Source: JANMDS01 sp031430575 (lineage in GTDB: Bacteria; Pseudomonadota; Gammaproteobacteria; Burkholderiales; Casimicrobiaceae). From it: a stretch of DNA of 64,000 bases. Numbering within the stretch: the stretch's first letter is position 1; each line of letters starts with the position of its first letter. The stretch spans positions 1 through 64,000 of the forward strand of contig JANPBT010000074.1 of NCBI GenBank assembly GCA_031430575.1. The letters are read 5' to 3'. The notes under the pieces are model-generated. The model was not told the DNA's origin, did not search any database, and worked only from the letters and a program-made list of their open reading frames with translations. A program made the position numbers and the translations under genes. This document shows positions 7,708-16,832 of this stretch, piece by piece.

Positions 7708-10503
7708 GTGACCACAATAACAGTACAAGAGTTTGCAGCGGAGCTGAAACTCGAAGTCGAACATCTGCTGATGCAGCTGGCGGCTTCGGGCGTGACAGCG
7801 ACGGACGCTGGCGACGCGCTCTCGGCGGGCGATAAGGGCAAGTTGCTCGAATATTTACGTAAGTCGCACGGTGCCACCGATGGTGGAAAAAAAATTACCC
7901 TGACCCGACGTTCTACCTCGGAAATCCGGCAATCGGATAGCACTGGGCGCGCGCGCACTGTGCAAGTTGAGGTCAAGAAAAAGCGCGTTCTCATCCAACG
8001 TGATGCAACGCCGAAAGTCGCCGCGCCATTGGCGGTTGACGTTAACGAAACTGCGCCGCAGGTAGAGCTCGAAGCAGCCGCCCGAGCGCCTATCGCTGAA
8101 GTAGCCCCGGCCTCGACGCCGGCGCCGACACCTGCACCCACTGAAGCGCCCGTGCCAGTCGCAACGCCGGCACCAACGCCCGCACCCACTGCGGCGCCAA
8201 CGGCGGCACCAACCTCGGCGCCGGTCGCTACACCGGCAACTAGCCCGGCGTCTACGACGCCAGCAATCGCCGATGCTGCATCAGGCGATAAAAAGCGCAC
8301 GCTTGTGCGTACGGCGCCGCGCTCTGTGCTTTCGGAAACCGATATTGCCAACCGCAAACGCGATGAAGACCGCAGCGCTGCATTGCGCGCGGCGCAAGAG
8401 CGCGAAATCCGCGAAAAGCAAGAGCGCGAGGCTTCCCGCAAAGCGACGGCTGATCGGGCGGCCGCTGAGAAAGCAACTGCAGCGAAAGCGCCGGAAGCTA
8501 AACCAGACGCCAAAAAAGCCGATACGACGCTGCACCGCAAAAAAGTGCCCGGCGCACCTGCAACGGCTGATAAAGGTCGGGATGCAAAAGGTAAAAAAGG
8601 CGGCGCATGGTCAGAAGATGAAGCCCGCAAGCGGGCGCTTAAGAGCAAAGGCGATTCTTCGCCCACTGGCTGGAAAGCGCCGCGATCTGGCGGCCGTCGT
8701 CATGGCGAAGATCGCGATGATTCTGGCGTTGAATCACAGGAAGTACGCGTAATTGATGTGATGGTGCCGGAGACAATTACCGTCGCTGAGCTATCGCACA
8801 AGATGAGCGTCAAAGCAGCAGAAGTCATCAAGATTTTGATGAAGCTTGGCCAGATGGTGACGATTAACCAAGTGCTCGATCAAGATACGGCTATGATTTT
8901 GGTCGAAGAGATGGGGCATAAAGCGATTCTGGCAAAAACGGATGATCCAGACGCAGGTTTAATTGATGAGCTGACTGCAAGCAATGCGTTGCCAGAAACC
9001 AGGCCACCCGTGGTCACGGTGATGGGCCACGTCGATCACGGCAAAACGTCGCTGCTCGATGCGATTCGCAAAGCGCGTGTTGCAAGTGGTGAGGCCGGCG
9101 GCATTACGCAGCATATCGGTGCTTACCATGTGGAGACGTCAAAAGGCGTGGTCACGTTCCTCGATACGCCCGGCCACGAAGCCTTTACCGCCATGCGTGC
9201 CCGCGGCGCAAAAGCCACCGATATTGTGATCTTAGTGGTTGCCGCAGACGATGGCGTGATGCCACAGACGATTGAAGCGATTAATCACGCTAAAGCGGCG
9301 AATGTGCCGATCATCGTTGCGATCAACAAAATTGATAAAGGTGATGCCAATCCCGAGCGCGTGAAGCAAGAATTGGTCGCGCAAAACGTCGTTCCCGAGG
9401 AGTTTGGCGGTGAGGCGCAATTTATTGAAGTGTCTGCAAAAACCGGCAAAGGTCTCGATACCTTGCTCGATGCGATATTGCTGCAGGCAGAAGTGCTTGA
9501 GCTGAAAGCACCAAAAGACGCTCCGGCGCGAGGCTTGATTATTGAGAGCCGCTTGGATAAAGGCCGCGGCCCAGTCGCTACGATCCTAGTGCAATCAGGG
9601 ACGCTGAAACGTGGCGATATTTTGCTTGCCGGTGCGGTATTTGGTCGCGTGCGGGCAATGAACGATGAAAATGGCAAGCCGATCAACGAGGCGGGGCCGT
9701 CAATTCCAGTCGAGATTCAAGGCTTGTCGGATATATCTAACGCTGGCGATGAGCTCATCGTCTTGGGCGACGAACGTAAGGCGCGGGAAATTGCGCTTTT
9801 CCGTCAGGGTAAATTCCGCGACGTGAAGCTGGCCAAGCAGCAATCCGCCAAGCTTGAAAACATGTTTGAAAACATGGGTGATGGCGCTGCAAGATTGCTT
9901 CCGTTGGTCATTAAGGCCGACGTGCAAGGCTCATACGAGGGCTTGGCTCACGGTCTGAATAAGCTTTCAACGGCCGAAGTTAAAGTGCAGATTGTGCACA
10001 ACGGCGTCGGCGGAATCACCGAGTCTGACGTCAATCTGGCGACGGCCTCAAAAGCGGTCGTGATTGGCTTTAACACCCGGGCTGATGCCGCCGCGCGTAA
10101 GCTCGCCGAAAACAACGGCATCCAGATCCGCTACTACAACATCATTTACGAAGCGGTAGATGATGTAAAAGCTGCGCTCTCGGGCATGCTAGCGCCCGCG
10201 AAGAAAGAAGAAATTCTGGGCTTGGTCGAAATACGGCAAGTTTTCCGAATTTCGAAAATCGGCTCAGTGGCGGGTTGTATGGTGCTTGAAGGGCTTATCA
10301 AACGCACCTCAAGTGTCCGGGTGCTGCGTGGCGGTGTGGTCATCCATACCGGTGAGCTCGATTCGCTCAAGCGCTTCAAAGATGACGTGCGTGAAGTCAA
10401 AGCCACCTTTGAATGCGGCTTGTCGGTGAAAGGATTTCACGAAATCGAAGAAGGCGATCAGCTGGAAGCGTTCGAAGTCGTCGAAGTCTCGCGTACGCTT
10501 TAA
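7708..10503 (+). CDS. infB: Translation initiation factor IF-2
   Basis: GTPase that places initiator tRNA on the ribosome. The 931-aa protein has an IF2_N domain (1-60), a long low-complexity Pro/Ala/Thr linker (about 130-190, runs of APTPAPT) and a charged Lys/Arg/Glu segment (210-330), then a second IF2_N and the G domain: GHVDHGKTS (about 439), DTPGHEAFT (about 486) and NKID (about 540), followed by domains II-IV. The GTG start has the strong Shine-Dalgarno CAGGAGAG. An exact repeat copy at 8051-8061 is read as TAPQV in the variable linker. An internal shorter isoform, as in E. coli, was not searched for. Confidence 0.97.
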   Translation: MTTITVQEFAAELKLEVEHLLMQLAASGVTATDAGDALSAGDKGKLLEYLRKSHGATDGGKKITLTRRSTSEIRQSDSTGRARTVQVEVKKKRVLIQRDATPKVAAPLAVDVNETAPQVELEAAARAPIAEVAPASTPAPTPAPTEAPVPVATPAPTPAPTAAPTAAPTSAPVATPATSPASTTPAIADAASGDKKRTLVRTAPRSVLSETDIANRKRDEDRSAALRAAQEREIREKQEREASRKATADRAAAEKATAAKAPEAKPDAKKADTTLHRKKVPGAPATADKGRDAKGKKGGAWSEDEARKRALKSKGDSSPTGWKAPRSGGRRHGEDRDDSGVESQEVRVIDVMVPETITVAELSHKMSVKAAEVIKILMKLGQMVTINQVLDQDTAMILVEEMGHKAILAKTDDPDAGLIDELTASNALPETRPPVVTVMGHVDHGKTSLLDAIRKARVASGEAGGITQHIGAYHVETSKGVVTFLDTPGHEAFTAMRARGAKATDIVILVVAADDGVMPQTIEAINHAKAANVPIIVAINKIDKGDANPERVKQELVAQNVVPEEFGGEAQFIEVSAKTGKGLDTLLDAILLQAEVLELKAPKDAPARGLIIESRLDKGRGPVATILVQSGTLKRGDILLAGAVFGRVRAMNDENGKPINEAGPSIPVEIQGLSDISNAGDELIVLGDERKAREIALFRQGKFRDVKLAKQQSAKLENMFENMGDGAARLLPLVIKADVQGSYEGLAHGLNKLSTAEVKVQIVHNGVGGITESDVNLATASKAVVIGFNTRADAAARKLAENNGIQIRYYNIIYEAVDDVKAALSGMLAPAKKEEILGLVEIRQVFRISKIGSVAGCMVLEGLIKRTSSVRVLRGGVVIHTGELDSLKRFKDDVREVKATFECGLSVKGFHEIEEGDQLEAFEVVEVSRTL

Positions 10504-10524
10504 GGATTTAAGCCAAAAATGCTC

Positions 10525-10543
10525 AAATCTGCGCCGCAGGTAT
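10525..10543 (-). repeat. Dispersed repeat copy that contains the rbfA start region
   Basis: Exact core CTGCGCCGCAG at 10529-10539 with AAAT before and GTAT after. The final AT is the first two bases of the rbfA ATG (10542), and the AGG of the repeat is the only Shine-Dalgarno-like triplet near it. The copy also fills most of the 38-nt infB-rbfA gap. Confidence 0.9.
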
Positions 10544-10919
10544 GAAGTCAAAATCAGGCGGGCAACGCAGCGAGCGCGTGGGGGATGCAATCCACCGCGA
10601 GCTCGCCGTGTTGCTACGCGCAGAAATCAAAGATCCACGGTTGCGCAACCTTACGCTAACGCAGGTCGACGTGACCCCAGATTTAGCGCATGCGAAGATC
10701 TACGTCTCCCATGTCGACGGCAATGCCATTTGGCCAGAGGCCGAGCGCGCCCTTCTTAAAGCCTCTGGTTTTTTGCGCTCCCAACTTGCCCGCGTACTCA
10801 ATACTTACTCAGTACCTGCGCTGCACTTTGCCTACGATAATTCCTTGGCCAATGGCATTAATCTTTCGGCGCTGATTGATCGCGCTCTCGAGGAAGACAG
10901 CAAGCATCCCGATGATTGA
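10542..10919 (+). CDS. rbfA: Ribosome-binding factor A
   Basis: Cold-shock-related 30S maturation factor that acts on the 16S rRNA 5' helix. The 125-aa sequence has ERVGDAIHRELAVLL, EIKDPRL, the strand DLAHAKIYVS and VPALHFAYDNS, as in the family (KH-like fold). The ATG lies directly at the end of a dispersed repeat, which would leave only AGG one base upstream as ribosome-binding site; family length supports this start. Its stop overlaps the truB start by 8 nt, so the two are likely coupled. Confidence 0.95.
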   Translation: MKSKSGGQRSERVGDAIHRELAVLLRAEIKDPRLRNLTLTQVDVTPDLAHAKIYVSHVDGNAIWPEAERALLKASGFLRSQLARVLNTYSVPALHFAYDNSLANGINLSALIDRALEEDSKHPDD

Positions 10920-11832
10920 ACAGCCCGAGCGGGCTCCAAGGCAAGAAATATCTGGGGTGTTGCTCATCGATAAACCGGTCGGCCCGAGCTCGCAGCAAAT
11001 TGTCGGTCATGTGAAGAGACTCTATAACGCCGCAAAAGTTGGACACGGGGGTACGCTTGATCCGCTTGCCAGCGGGCTGCTCATCGTGGGTTTCGGTGAG
11101 GCAACCAAATTTCTGCAGCGGCACCTAGATGGCGATAAACGCTACTTGGCACGCGCTTATTTTGGCGCACAAACCACCACGGGCGACGCCGAAGGCGAAG
11201 TGATCGCGACCAACACGAGCATACCTGCGGCGCAACTTTTGCGTAGTACGCTAATGCAATTCGTGGGCTCAATCACCCAAACCCCGCCTCAATTCTCAGC
11301 GCTGAAAGTCAATGGCAGATCTGCTTACGATTACGCGCGCGCAGGTGAGCAGGTTGTCCTTGCGGCGCGCACGATTACGATTCACGCGTTGTCGCTCGGT
11401 GATTTCTCTGGAAATGAAGCCTGGATCGAAGTGCACTGCAGTAAAGGCACTTATGTTCGCACGTTAATCGAAGACATTGCAAAAGCCTGTGGTGCGGTCG
11501 CGCACCTTACCGCTTTGCGACGCACGCAATCGCAGCACATGCTGCTCAAAAATGCGTTCGATATCGACGTGGTCGCGCAAATGAGCGCACAACAACGGTT
11601 GGACACCCTGCTCAGCCCTGATGCGCTACTGGGCGATAGTGCGCGCTTGAATCTCTTGCCCGAGGAGGCGCTGTTGCTGAGTCGAGGGCAATCTCTGCCG
11701 GGGCGCGAAGATGTCGCCGACGGAATTTATCCGGCCTACTGCGAAGAGCGCTTTTTAGGTTTAGTAAAGGCGAACGCAGGATGTTTAACTGTTTCCCGTT
11801 GGTTGTCTACTGTATCTCAAAAAATGAAATGA
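10912..11832 (+). CDS. truB: tRNA pseudouridine(55) synthase
   Basis: Makes pseudouridine 55 in the T-loop of tRNAs. Seen: GVLLIDKPVGPSS near the N-terminus, GHGGTLDPLASGLL with the catalytic Asp at about residue 50, YLARAYFGAQTTTGDAEG, and HCSKGTYVRTLIEDI further on; a PUA-like tail may follow. ATG 10912 was chosen because it gives the normal N-terminus and overlaps the rbfA stop. A one-mismatch repeat copy at 11225-11235 is read IPAAQLL. It is the last gene of the nusA operon. Confidence 0.95.
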   Translation: MIEQPERAPRQEISGVLLIDKPVGPSSQQIVGHVKRLYNAAKVGHGGTLDPLASGLLIVGFGEATKFLQRHLDGDKRYLARAYFGAQTTTGDAEGEVIATNTSIPAAQLLRSTLMQFVGSITQTPPQFSALKVNGRSAYDYARAGEQVVLAARTITIHALSLGDFSGNEAWIEVHCSKGTYVRTLIEDIAKACGAVAHLTALRRTQSQHMLLKNAFDIDVVAQMSAQQRLDTLLSPDALLGDSARLNLLPEEALLLSRGQSLPGREDVADGIYPAYCEERFLGLVKANAGCLTVSRWLSTVSQKMK

Positions 11833-12014
11833 CTTTCGCATAGCATTGATCTTTGTCTTGTATCATTGCAACTGATGTGCAATTTTGAGCCGTTGGTCTG
11901 CAGAACACAACGGCATGACGAAAAAATATTCCGACTGCTTGAAATGTGGACATTTTTTTGGCATACTGAGATGAATATGACAAGTCAAAGTGGCGGGATT
12001 CGCTTGAGGAATAT

Positions 12015-12335
12015 ATGGTAGACAACGATAAACCTCCGTTTGATGCAAACATGAGCCCACGAGAAATTCGTCGGCGATTGGGGCTCAATCAGGAGGAATT
12101 TTGGACAAAAATTGGCGTAACGCAAAGTGGTGGTTCGCGATACGAATCTGGGCGTGAAATGCCCCGTCCGGTTCGAGAATTATTCCGTCTCGTCTATGTG
12201 GAAGGCGTTGATTTGAGCCGAATTGGGCGCGAAGATTTGCAGGTGATTGATTACTTGCGCGCGCGACACCCCGACCTTTATCAGCGGCTGTTGCAAGCTG
12301 TTCGCGCGAGCAGCGATGCGGCGCTTATGAAATAG
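12015..12335 (+). CDS. Small helix-turn-helix (XRE-like) DNA-binding protein
   Basis: A 106-aa protein with a Cro/C1-type helix-turn-helix at about residues 14-50: MSPREIRRRLGLNQEEFW, then TQSGGSRYESGREMP. The C-terminal half (LRARHPDLYQRLLQ) looks helical and may dimerise. The ATG follows GAGGAATAT, a good ribosome-binding site. It stands alone between truB and a bidirectional terminator, with its own 180-nt upstream region. Target genes are unknown. Confidence 0.75.
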   Translation: MVDNDKPPFDANMSPREIRRRLGLNQEEFWTKIGVTQSGGSRYESGREMPRPVRELFRLVYVEGVDLSRIGREDLQVIDYLRARHPDLYQRLLQAVRASSDAALMK

Positions 12336-12370
12336 CTGCGTATTTGCAGCTTACGCTAATGCGCGTCAAA

Positions 12371-12410
12371 GCAATATAAAAAAGGCTCATTTGAGCCTTT
12401 TTTATATTGC
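12371..12410. terminator. Bidirectional Rho-independent terminator
   Basis: A near-perfect inverted repeat: GCAATATAAAAAAGGCTCA on the left and TGAGCCTTTTTTATATTGC on the right, with only TT between. It carries a T run on the right arm and an A run on the left arm, so it can terminate both the plus-strand HTH gene and the minus-strand ygfZ. Confidence 0.9.
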
Positions 12411-12426
12411 GACAAGTGCAACGACA

Positions 12427-13359
12427 TTAGTCGTTAATGAGCGTCATTTCGCATTCGCCCATGCCATCACATAGTCGCATTCCAGCGACGCGATAGTCTT
12501 GATGGATTGCGGCCAATGATTTCCATGTGAATTCTGACGTAGCGACAGCTTTGACAATATTCCCGATGGGCTCGCCAGCGCTCATGATTTCGCTCCCATT
12601 CGCCGGAAGTGCACCGTGACCGCACAAGATAGTCGGCTTTCGCTTCACGGCGCCACGGTAATGTGCGCGTGCAACAACTTCCTGACCTGGATAACAACCC
12701 TTCTTGAAATTAACGCCCGCACGATCCCAGCCGACCATTTGCGGTACGAATAGGTCTTGTGCGCCCAAGTCGATTTCTGCAATGCCTGCGTTGATGCACG
12801 CCAATGACCACGCATGCGCCGCAGCAGGCTGATGATTTGCGCAAAGCGTCTCCCAAAAGGGCGAAAACTGCGCCGCAGGTATGCTTGCAATGGCCATCTC
12901 CGGTGAAAGTTTCGCTAGTGAATCGATTGGGTTTGCACCAAAGAGCGTCGCCACAATCGCTTCATCGCCGGCTGAAATCTTGACCTTGGACCGCAACACA
13001 AACATCGATAACCGCTTCATAATCGCGGCGGCAATACTGGCAGGCAACGCGCCCCAGAAATGTTGCGCGTCTACGCGAACAAGCGGGAAAGTCGCCAAGA
13101 GCCTACCTTGAGGTTGACAATAGCCCTGCCATTGAGCTTGCCCGTCTTCGATTGCAAAAATATCGTTGGTAAGTTGTCCTTGCAAAAACGTCCGTACGTC
13201 CTCACCGGCAAAATCTACCCGAGCCATCCCCGGAAGCCAGCACACGAGTGGTCGCCGTTGAGCTACATCGGTGGCCAAGGTTGACGCGTCTGACCACTCT
13301 AAATCGCCGTTCGGGTGTAGTGCGGCATGACGTGAAAGCAGGTATTGGCGTATGTCCAT
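12427..13359 (-). CDS. ygfZ: Folate-binding protein YgfZ (iron-sulfur cluster assembly/repair)
   Basis: YgfZ is a GcvT-like folate-binding protein needed for full activity of some Fe-S enzymes. The hallmark KGCYPGQEVVARAHYRG motif with its Cys is present in the C-terminal part (about residue 220). Length is 310 aa. ATG 13359 was preferred over a TTG three codons upstream. A repeat copy at 12868-12878 is read IPAAQF in the central region. It is convergent with the HTH gene and divergent from rpsB. Confidence 0.9.
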   Translation of the reverse strand: MDIRQYLLSRHAALHPNGDLEWSDASTLATDVAQRRPLVCWLPGMARVDFAGEDVRTFLQGQLTNDIFAIEDGQAQWQGYCQPQGRLLATFPLVRVDAQHFWGALPASIAAAIMKRLSMFVLRSKVKISAGDEAIVATLFGANPIDSLAKLSPEMAIASIPAAQFSPFWETLCANHQPAAAHAWSLACINAGIAEIDLGAQDLFVPQMVGWDRAGVNFKKGCYPGQEVVARAHYRGAVKRKPTILCGHGALPANGSEIMSAGEPIGNIVKAVATSEFTWKSLAAIHQDYRVAGMRLCDGMGECEMTLIND

Positions 13360-13382
13360 AAGATGCAAAAAGTCTCGATTTA

Positions 13383-13391
13383 TGCTATGAT
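13383..13391 (+). promoter_or_regulatory. Possible extended -10 promoter for rpsB
   Basis: TGCTATGAT at 13383-13391 fits an extended -10 (TGn plus TATGAT). No clear -35 box was found. A start near 13398 would give a leader of about 140 nt before rpsB, enough for the autoregulatory leader known for S2 operons. Prediction by eye only. Confidence 0.4.
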
Positions 13392-13540
13392 TATGGGCTA
13401 TCTGGAAAACAAATGTTTTTTATTAAAGTGTTTCCCAGAAATACACACTCTCGCTAAATTTGGGTGCGCTTTTGAAAATCAAAAAAATTCAAAGCGCGCA
13501 ATGCGGGAGGAGGCTCAACCCAATCGTTCTAGGAATTATC

Positions 13541-14290
13541 ATGTCTGTATCTATGCGTCAAATGCTGGAAGCTGGTGTGCACTTCGGTCACCAAACCCGC
13601 TTCTGGAATCCAAAAATGGCACCATATATCTTTGGTGCTCGCAACAAAATTCACATTGTCAATCTTGAAAAAACGTTGACGATGTACAACGACGCCGCGA
13701 CTTATGTGCGTCAGCTCGCATCAAATCGTGGCTCGATTCTTTTTGTCGGCACCAAGCGCCAAGCGCGCGAGATCGTTGCTGAAGAAGCTGCGCGCTGCGG
13801 CATGCCTTACGTTGATCACCGCTGGTTGGGCGGCATGTTGACCAATTTCAAAACGGTCAAAGGCTCTATCAAGCGCCTCAAAGAACTCGAGCAAATGCAA
13901 GAAGACGGCACGCTTGATCGTTTGCCAAAGCGCGAAGCCCTCGACCTCAAGCGCGAGCTCGAAAAGCTGATGCAATCGCTTGGTGGCATTAAAGATATGG
14001 TGGCATTGCCAGATGCGATGTTCGTCATCGATACTGGGTATCAAAAAATCGCGTTGACTGAAGCCCGCAAGATTGGCATTCCAGTGGTTGGTGTTGTCGA
14101 TACTAACAACAGCCCTGACGGTGTCGACTACATCATTCCAGGTAACGATGACTCTAGCCGTGCAATTCGCTTGTACGCACAAGGCATGGCCGATGCTGTG
14201 CTCGAAGGTAAAGCGCACGCGATGCACGATATCGTTAAGTCTGGCGAAGAGTACGTTGAAATCATCGAGGATGATCAACCCGCTGCGTAA
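13541..14290 (+). CDS. rpsB: 30S ribosomal protein S2
   Basis: Structural protein of the small subunit (uS2), 249 aa. The start MRQMLEAGVHFGHQTRFWNPKM, the middle HRWLGGMLTNFKT and the VVGVVDTNNSPDGVDY stretch are diagnostic. ATG 13541 has AGGA 6 nt upstream; in-frame upstream codons are not S2-like. A terminator and tsf follow, the usual rpsB-tsf order. It is free of repeat copies; one degenerate copy lies just after it. Confidence 0.98.
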   Translation: MSVSMRQMLEAGVHFGHQTRFWNPKMAPYIFGARNKIHIVNLEKTLTMYNDAATYVRQLASNRGSILFVGTKRQAREIVAEEAARCGMPYVDHRWLGGMLTNFKTVKGSIKRLKELEQMQEDGTLDRLPKREALDLKRELEKLMQSLGGIKDMVALPDAMFVIDTGYQKIALTEARKIGIPVVGVVDTNNSPDGVDYIIPGNDDSSRAIRLYAQGMADAVLEGKAHAMHDIVKSGEEYVEIIEDDQPAA

Positions 14291-14310
14291 CGATTACGCG
14301 AAGACGCCTC

Positions 14311-14326
14311 AAATTTTGCGCCGCAG
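14311..14326 (-). repeat. Degenerate dispersed repeat copy between rpsB and tsf
   Basis: TTGCGCCGCAG (14316-14326) is one mismatch from the core and is preceded by an A/T stretch, but it is followed by ATCG instead of GTAT. It looks like a decaying copy. Confidence 0.6.
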
Positions 14327-14404
14327 ATCGTGTCAATTTAGTTAATAACGGTTACGCAAATTTTAAATCGACGTCCACGCATATCGGCGTAGTTGGCAGC
14401 ATTT

Positions 14405-14437
14405 AAAAGCGACCCCACATTGCGCGGGTCGCTTTTT
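14405..14437 (+). terminator. Rho-independent terminator (attenuator) between rpsB and tsf
   Basis: Stem AAAAGCGACCC (14405-14415) pairs with GGGTCGCTTTT (14426-14436) over a 10-nt loop and ends in a T run. It lies 23 nt before tsf, so it probably sets the S2:EF-Ts ratio by partial termination rather than ending the operon. Confidence 0.88.
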
Positions 14438-14459
14438 CACAAACACATTGGAGAATATC

Positions 14460-15338
14460 ATGGCAGAAATTACCGCCGGCATGGTCAAAGAGTTGCGCGA
14501 GCTTACGGGCTTGGGCATGATGGAGTGCAAAAAAGCGCTCACTGAGACTGAGGGCGACCTCAAAAAAGCCGAAGAATTATTGCGGATTAAATCAGGCGCC
14601 AAAGCATCGAAAGCGGCTGGTAGGATCGCTGCTGAAGGCGTCATTGGTTTGGCAGTCTCTGGCAAGACCGCCGCAATGGTGGAAGTGAATTGCGAGACTG
14701 ATTTTGTCTCCCGCAATGATGACTTCAAAGCCTTTGCCAACAATATTGCCAAGCTCGTGGTCGAGCATTCCCCTGCCGATGCAGCAGCGCTCTCAGCGCT
14801 CGCCTTTGAAGGCGAAACAGTCGAGCTCGTGCGCCAAAAATTAGTACAAAAAATCGGCGAAAATCTTTCGATTCGTCGATTCGTACGCGTTGCTTCCGAC
14901 TCTGGCGTTTCGACCTACGTGCACGGCGTTAAGATTGGTGTTGTTGTAGATTCCAGCGCGAGCGCCGAGCTCGGCAAAGATCTCGCGATGCATATCGCAG
15001 CGTCGAAGCCTGTTGCGCTCACCCGTGAGGAAGTGCCAGCGGAGAAAATTGAGGAGGAGCGTCGGGTTGCCGCCGGTCGCGCGGCCGAGTCTGGCAAGCC
15101 TGCCGATATCGTCGCCAAAATGATCGAGGGCTCGATCAATAAATACCTCGCCGAAGTTTCGTTACTCGCGCAGCCGTTCGTTAAGGGTGACGGTAAAGAG
15201 ACGGTCGAGCAAGTGCTTAAAAAGGCGAATGCTGCGGTGAAATCTTTTTCGATGTTTGTTGTAGGCGAAGGCATTGAAAAGAAAGTTGAGAACTTCGCAG
15301 ATGAAGTTGCTAAAGCATCGCAAGTAGGTTCGGCGTAA
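14460..15338 (+). CDS. tsf: Translation elongation factor Ts
   Basis: Nucleotide-exchange factor for EF-Tu, 292 aa. The N-terminal UBA-like helix (MVKELRELTGLGMMECKKAL), VNCETDFVSRNDDF and the C-terminal dimerisation region are plain. ATG 14460 follows GGAGAATATC. It lies downstream of an attenuator-like terminator and upstream of pyrH in the standard order. Confidence 0.98.
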   Translation: MAEITAGMVKELRELTGLGMMECKKALTETEGDLKKAEELLRIKSGAKASKAAGRIAAEGVIGLAVSGKTAAMVEVNCETDFVSRNDDFKAFANNIAKLVVEHSPADAAALSALAFEGETVELVRQKLVQKIGENLSIRRFVRVASDSGVSTYVHGVKIGVVVDSSASAELGKDLAMHIAASKPVALTREEVPAEKIEEERRVAAGRAAESGKPADIVAKMIEGSINKYLAEVSLLAQPFVKGDGKETVEQVLKKANAAVKSFSMFVVGEGIEKKVENFADEVAKASQVGSA

Positions 15339-15408
15339 GTTCGTTCCCGCCAACCGGCTGCTGCGGTATAAAGACGACCACATAAACCAATACGATTAGG
15401 ACAATCCA

Positions 15409-16122
15409 ATGACCCCGAAGTACAAGCGAATTTTGCTGAAACTTTCGGGTGAGGCGTTGATGGGCGATGATGCTTTTGGCATCAATCGCCAAATTATCGA
15501 ACGGATTTGTGCCGAGGTTGCAGAGGTCAATGCGCTTGGCGTTGAGCAAGCAATCGTCATTGGTGGTGGCAATATTTTTCGGGGTGTTGCGCCGGGCGCG
15601 CAGGGCATGGATCGGGCAACCGCCGATTACATGGGCATGCTAGCCACTGTAATGAATGCTTTAGCACTTGGCGATACGCTTGAGCGCGCCGGCGTGACTG
15701 CGCGCGTGCAGTCCGCGCTATCCATCGATGCCGTTGCTGAGCCGTATATTCGCAACAAAGCATTGCAATATCTTGAAGAAGATAAGGTAGTGATTTTTGC
15801 TGCGGGCACCGGTAACCCGTTTTTCACAACCGATACAGCAGCGGCGCTTCGCGCGAGCGAGATGAATTGCGATATCGTGCTGAAAGCGACTAAAGTGGAT
15901 GGCGTGTACACCGCCGATCCGATGAAAGATAAAACTGCAACGCGTTACACGTCGTTAACGTTTGACGAAGCGATTGCAAAAAATTTGAAAGTGATGGACG
16001 CGACTGCGCTTGCGCTGTGTCGCGACCAATCGATGCCGTTGAAAGTATTTTCAATTTTTAAACACGGCGCCCTGAAGCGTGTTGTGATGGGTGAAGATGA
16101 AGGGACGCTCGTTCGCCCGTAG
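15409..16122 (+). CDS. pyrH: UMP kinase
   Basis: Phosphorylates UMP to UDP; bacterial amino-acid-kinase-fold enzyme of 237 aa. KRILLKLSGEALMG at the N-terminus, VIGGGNIFRG, the DRATADYMGMLATVMNAL helix and VDGVYTADP are conserved motifs. ATG 15409 has AGGACAATCC upstream. Part of the rpsB-tsf-pyrH-frr series. Confidence 0.98.
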   Translation: MTPKYKRILLKLSGEALMGDDAFGINRQIIERICAEVAEVNALGVEQAIVIGGGNIFRGVAPGAQGMDRATADYMGMLATVMNALALGDTLERAGVTARVQSALSIDAVAEPYIRNKALQYLEEDKVVIFAAGTGNPFFTTDTAAALRASEMNCDIVLKATKVDGVYTADPMKDKTATRYTSLTFDEAIAKNLKVMDATALALCRDQSMPLKVFSIFKHGALKRVVMGEDEGTLVRP

Positions 16123-16165
16123 TCTGGCCGCGCTAAAAGGCCATGCTTAAAGTCTTTTTTTGATT

Positions 16166-16184
16166 AAAACTGCGCCGCAGGTAT
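16166..16184 (-). repeat. Dispersed repeat copy between pyrH and frr
   Basis: Exact core CTGCGCCGCAG at 16170-16180 flanked by AAAA and GTAT. It follows a short TGGCC/GGCCA stem (16125-16143) and a T run, so the 120-nt gap may slow or end transcription. Confidence 0.85.
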
Positions 16185-16243
16185 GACCAATGCAATAAGC
16201 GCAAAGTGCGCTAGCACTTATATTTTCACGACTGAGGTAATCC

Positions 16244-16801
16244 ATGATCGCTGAGACAAAGAAAAACGCCGAACAGAAAATGATGAAATCCTTTGATGCG
16301 CTCAAAGCAGATTTCGGCAAAGTGCGCACCGGTCGCGCCCATACGGGTATTCTCGATCATGTGATGGTTGATTACTACGGCGCAATGATGCCGATTAATC
16401 AGGTGGCAAACGTGACTCTGCAAGATGCCCGCACAATTGGGGTGCAGCCATATGAAAAGAAAATGGGTCAAGCCATTGAAAAAGCAATTCGTGACGCTGA
16501 TTTGGGGTTAAATCCGTCGTCACAAGGCGATTTTATTCGCGTGCCGACGCCGATGCTGACCGAAGAGCGGCGCCGTGACTTAACCAAAGTCGTGCGTGCG
16601 GAGGCTGAGAAAGCGCGCGTTGCGATGCGAAATATCCGGCGTGATGCCAATGATGCGCTTAAAAAAGCGATTAAAGATAAGTCTATTTCTGAAGATGATG
16701 AGCGGCGGGCGCAGGAAGATGTGCAAAAGCTGACCGATAAATTCATCTTAGAAATTGATAAAGCGCTTGCGGCAAAAGAAGCCGATTTGATGTCGGTCTA
16801 A
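16244..16801 (+). CDS. frr: Ribosome recycling factor
   Basis: Splits post-termination ribosomes with EF-G. 185 aa, all alpha-beta as usual. KVRTGRAHTGILDHV, the GVQPYEKKMGQAIEKAIRDA stretch and LTEERRRDLTKVV are family signatures. ATG 16244 has GAGGTAATCC upstream. Confidence 0.98.
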   Translation: MIAETKKNAEQKMMKSFDALKADFGKVRTGRAHTGILDHVMVDYYGAMMPINQVANVTLQDARTIGVQPYEKKMGQAIEKAIRDADLGLNPSSQGDFIRVPTPMLTEERRRDLTKVVRAEAEKARVAMRNIRRDANDALKKAIKDKSISEDDERRAQEDVQKLTDKFILEIDKALAAKEADLMSV

Positions 16802-16832
16802 CGCCATCCTAGCCAACACCGCGCACCGAATC

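Noticed and set aside
7683..8666. 327-codon minus-strand ORF opposite infB
   Set aside because: Ala/Val/Ser-rich low complexity produced by the antisense of the Pro/Ala linker of IF-2.
11833..12014. Riboswitch or small RNA upstream of the HTH gene
   Set aside because: No recognisable conserved structure; only a normal promoter-sized gap.
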